From: Myxococcota bacterium
GTDB lineage: Bacteria; Myxococcota_A; UBA9160; UBA4427
Length of the DNA: 34,466 bases
Direction of reading: 5' to 3'
Assembly: GCA_028278345.1 (NCBI GenBank)
Contig: JANQEL010000168.1
Coordinates: forward strand, 1 to 34,466
In this document: positions 32,816 to 34,466 of the stretch, piece after piece
Layout: every line of letters starts with the position of its first letter
How positions within the stretch are numbered: position 1 is the stretch's first letter
Position numbers and translations under genes: made by a program
Notes under the pieces: generated by a model
Told to the model about the DNA's origin: nothing
The model's database searches: none
The model's input: the letters and a program-made list of their open reading frames with translations, nothing else

Positions 32816-33739
32816 ATGAAGACCGCCGGTTCCGACACCACTGCATCCGCGCTCCGCAAACCGCCGTGGATCCGCATCAAGCTGCGCTCTCGCCCCGACG
32901 TCGAGACGGAGCGCACGCGCGAGATCGTGCGGCGCAAGCAGTTGCACACCGTCTGCGAAGAAGCCGCGTGTCCCAACCTCGGCGAGTGCTGGGCCAAGCG
33001 GCACGCGACGGTGATGATCCTCGGCGACATCTGCACCCGCGCCTGTGCGTTCTGCAATGTGAAGACGGGGCGCCCGGGGGCCGTCGATCCCGACGAGCCC
33101 CGCCATCTGGCCGAAGCGGTCGCCGAACTCGGGCTGCGCCACGTGGTGATTACCTCGGTGGATCGCGACGATCTCGACGACGGCGGGGCCGGGCAGTTCG
33201 TCGGTTGCATCGAGGCGATTCGGGCGACCTCGCCCGAGTCGACGATCGAAGTGCTGACGCCGGATTTCCGCAACAAGGAGGGGGCGCAGCGCGCAGTGGC
33301 CCATGCGCGCCCCGATGTCTTCAACCACAACCTCGAGACCGTGCCGCGCCTCTACCGCCGCATCCGCCCGGGTGCGAACTACCGCCACTCCATCGATCTG
33401 CTCGCCGAGGTGAAGCGCATCGATCCGGGTGCGTTCACCAAGAGCGGCATCATGGTCGGGCTCGGTGAGGAGCGCGACGAGGTCTTCGCGGTGATGGACG
33501 ACATGCGCGAAGCCGACATCGACTTCATCACCATCGGCCAGTACCTGCGGCCGACGCCGAAGCACGCGACGGTCGAGCGCTACTGGACTCCGGAAGAGTT
33601 CGAAGAGCTACGCCGCACCGCCGAGGAAAAGGGCTTCTCGATGGTGTCCTGCTCGCCGATGACGCGGTCGTCCTATCACGCGGACCGCGACTTCGAGACC
33701 CTGCGCGCGCGCCGCGAAGCGGAGCTGGCAGGCTGCTAG
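32816..33739 (+). CDS. lipA: Lipoyl synthase
   Basis: A 307-residue radical-SAM enzyme that inserts two sulfurs into protein-bound octanoyl groups, making the lipoyl cofactor of 2-oxoacid dehydrogenases. Both iron-sulfur sites are complete: the auxiliary cluster CxxxxCxxxxxC at Cys47, Cys52 and Cys58 ([12 protein letters not shown]) and the radical-SAM CxxxCxxC at Cys73, Cys77 and Cys80 (CTRACAFC). The end [11 protein letters not shown] is the family serine motif, which supplies the fourth ligand of the auxiliary cluster. ATG 32816 fits the usual length; upstream codons in frame lack conservation. No Shine-Dalgarno sequence is present, but TACCTT lies 11 nt upstream, so the message may be almost leaderless. 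The octanoyl transferase gene lipB is not adjacent. Confidence 0.98.
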   Translation: MKTAGSDTTASALRKPPWIRIKLRSRPDVETERTREIVRRKQLHTVCEEAACPNLGECWAKRHATVMILGDICTRACAFCNVKTGRPGAVDPDEPRHLAEAVAELGLRHVVITSVDRDDLDDGGAGQFVGCIEAIRATSPESTIEVLTPDFRNKEGAQRAVAHARPDVFNHNLETVPRLYRRIRPGANYRHSIDLLAEVKRIDPGAFTKSGIMVGLGEERDEVFAVMDDMREADIDFITIGQYLRPTPKHATVERYWTPEEFEELRRTAEEKGFSMVSCSPMTRSSYHADRDFETLRARREAELAGC

Positions 33740-34466
33740 GGCGCGTCGAAGCGATAGATACGAACGACCGGGCCCGGGCGCGTCTGGTGTTCGAAACCGT
33801 CGCTGGGCACGTAGTAGGCGTCGGCGGTTTCGTAGAGGATCTCTCCGGGCGAACCCGCTCCCCCTTCATAGGGATCGAACTCGACGAGCAACTCGAGGTG
33901 GGGTTCGAGGGGGCGGTACTCGTCGGGATCGATCGTCGAGGAGAAGAGGTAGTGCTCGTGGACGAGCACATAGCCCACGCGATCGTCGACGAGACCCTGC
34001 ACCGTGGGTGGCGCGAGGGAAGCCCAGCGCCCCTTCGGCATCGCGGGTTGGCCGTAGGGCATGAAGAGGGTGCCCACGACCTTGATCCGCGCACCGCGCT
34101 CGGTGTTCTCGGCGAGCCACTGCGTGGCGAGGTTGCGCGTGTCCTCGGCCGCGATGATGCGGTTGTGGGCCAGCGACTTCGCGGTGGAGTCCGCGCCGAT
34201 CAAGAGCGCGAGCGCGATCACGATCGCCGGAGCGAAGCGTCGAAGCGCGGGCGCGCGTTCACTCGCCCTCGACACTCCCGCCCCCACCAGACCCATGATG
34301 AGCAGGCCGAGAACGGGGATGATCGGCGTCATGTAACGCGACATTTGGGCGGGCGAGATCGCGAACAAGGCGAAGTAGCCCAGGGCGCCGATCACGGCCG
34401 GCAGGGCGAATGCGCGCGGCTGCCCGCGCGCGGCGAGACCCCAGAGGAGTGCGAAGGGCGTCATCA
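33736..34466 (-). CDS. Membrane glycosyltransferase, C-terminal part (cut by window edge)
   Basis: The frame is open to the right edge, so only the last 243 or so residues are present and the N-terminus lies outside. Residues visible include membrane helices ([41 protein letters not shown]) and [14 protein letters not shown], a motif common before the last helices of GT-C/GT39 enzymes. The periplasmic tail is acidic and aromatic ([24 protein letters not shown]), ending RIYRFDAP. Probable role: sugar transfer from a lipid-linked donor in the envelope, as for the larger gene at 21.5 kb; the catalytic loop is off-window so this is tentative. It converges on lipA, with overlapping stops at 33736-33739. 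Confidence 0.65.
   Translation of the reverse strand, partial: MTPFALLWGLAARGQPRAFALPAVIGALGYFALFAISPAQMSRYMTPIIPVLGLLIMGLVGAGVSRASERAPALRRFAPAIVIALALLIGADSTAKSLAHNRIIAAEDTRNLATQWLAENTERGARIKVVGTLFMPYGQPAMPKGRWASLAPPTVQGLVDDRVGYVLVHEHYLFSSTIDPDEYRPLEPHLELLVEFDPYEGGAGSPGEILYETADAYYVPSDGFEHQTRPGPVVRIYRFDAP

Noticed and set aside
31603-33468. 621-codon plus-strand frame across the epimerase and lipA
   Set aside because: Antisense to the epimerase and out of frame with lipA, both of which have complete signatures.
1-34466. CRISPR arrays, tRNA or rRNA genes, integrases
   Set aside because: No regularly spaced direct repeats, no cloverleaf-like or rRNA segments and no recombinase motifs were seen on reading both strands.

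Overview
This window is 34.5 kb of GC-rich DNA from a Gram-negative bacterium. Signal peptides, lipoproteins, an exosortase/PEP-CTERM locus, a sigma54-type promoter, tandem PilZ domains and cytochrome P450s together suggest a deltaproteobacterial lineage in the broad sense, such as Myxococcota or a relative. That placement is inference; no rRNA or phylogenetic marker was compared. Coding density is high: 28 genes are supported, two of them cut by the window edges. I saw no tRNA, rRNA, CRISPR array, transposase or integrase.

Left part (1-11.2 kb): a truncated polytopic membrane protein and a divergent HAD hydrolase; a penicillin-binding transpeptidase followed by an M23-type peptidase, which form a cell-wall pair; two divergent cytochrome P450s sharing an AT-rich control region, with a rubredoxin just downstream of the second; a pseudo-receiver protein with two PilZ domains next to a small inverted-repeat element; a YqgE/AlgH protein; a small zinc-ribbon membrane protein; and a class III (glutathione-dependent formaldehyde) alcohol dehydrogenase with a clear promoter.

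Middle part (11.2-25 kb) is a surface-protein and sorting region. An exosortase fused to an EpsI-type domain is followed by a sigma54-type promoter with an upstream palindrome, a leader of about 520 nt, a secreted protein with a calcium-binding TSP3 region and a dockerin-like duplicated EF-hand, a PEP-CTERM protein whose body looks cohesin-like, and a strong intrinsic terminator. Next come a lipoprotein, a membrane-embedded spermidine-synthase-like protein, a histidine-rich lipoprotein, an ankyrin-repeat lipoprotein and a GT-C/GT39-like glycosyltransferase. A second, unrelated sorting enzyme (XrtH-like) overlaps the gene for its likely partner membrane protein. The M23 protein near 4 kb ends in a tail that could be a substrate signal for this second enzyme.

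Right part (25-34.5 kb) is mostly housekeeping: isoleucyl-tRNA synthetase (IleS2-like), RecX, formamidopyrimidine-DNA glycosylase, an NFACT/RqcH-family protein, an NAD-dependent epimerase whose start codon appears to be ACG or misread, lipoyl synthase, and the C-terminal part of another GT-C-type glycosyltransferase running off the right edge.

The best candidate for something new is the sigma54-controlled pair at 13.2-15.3 kb. It may be a small Gram-negative display system in which an exosortase-anchored, cohesin-like protein captures a secreted dockerin-like partner. The domain calls are by eye and need structure-based confirmation.
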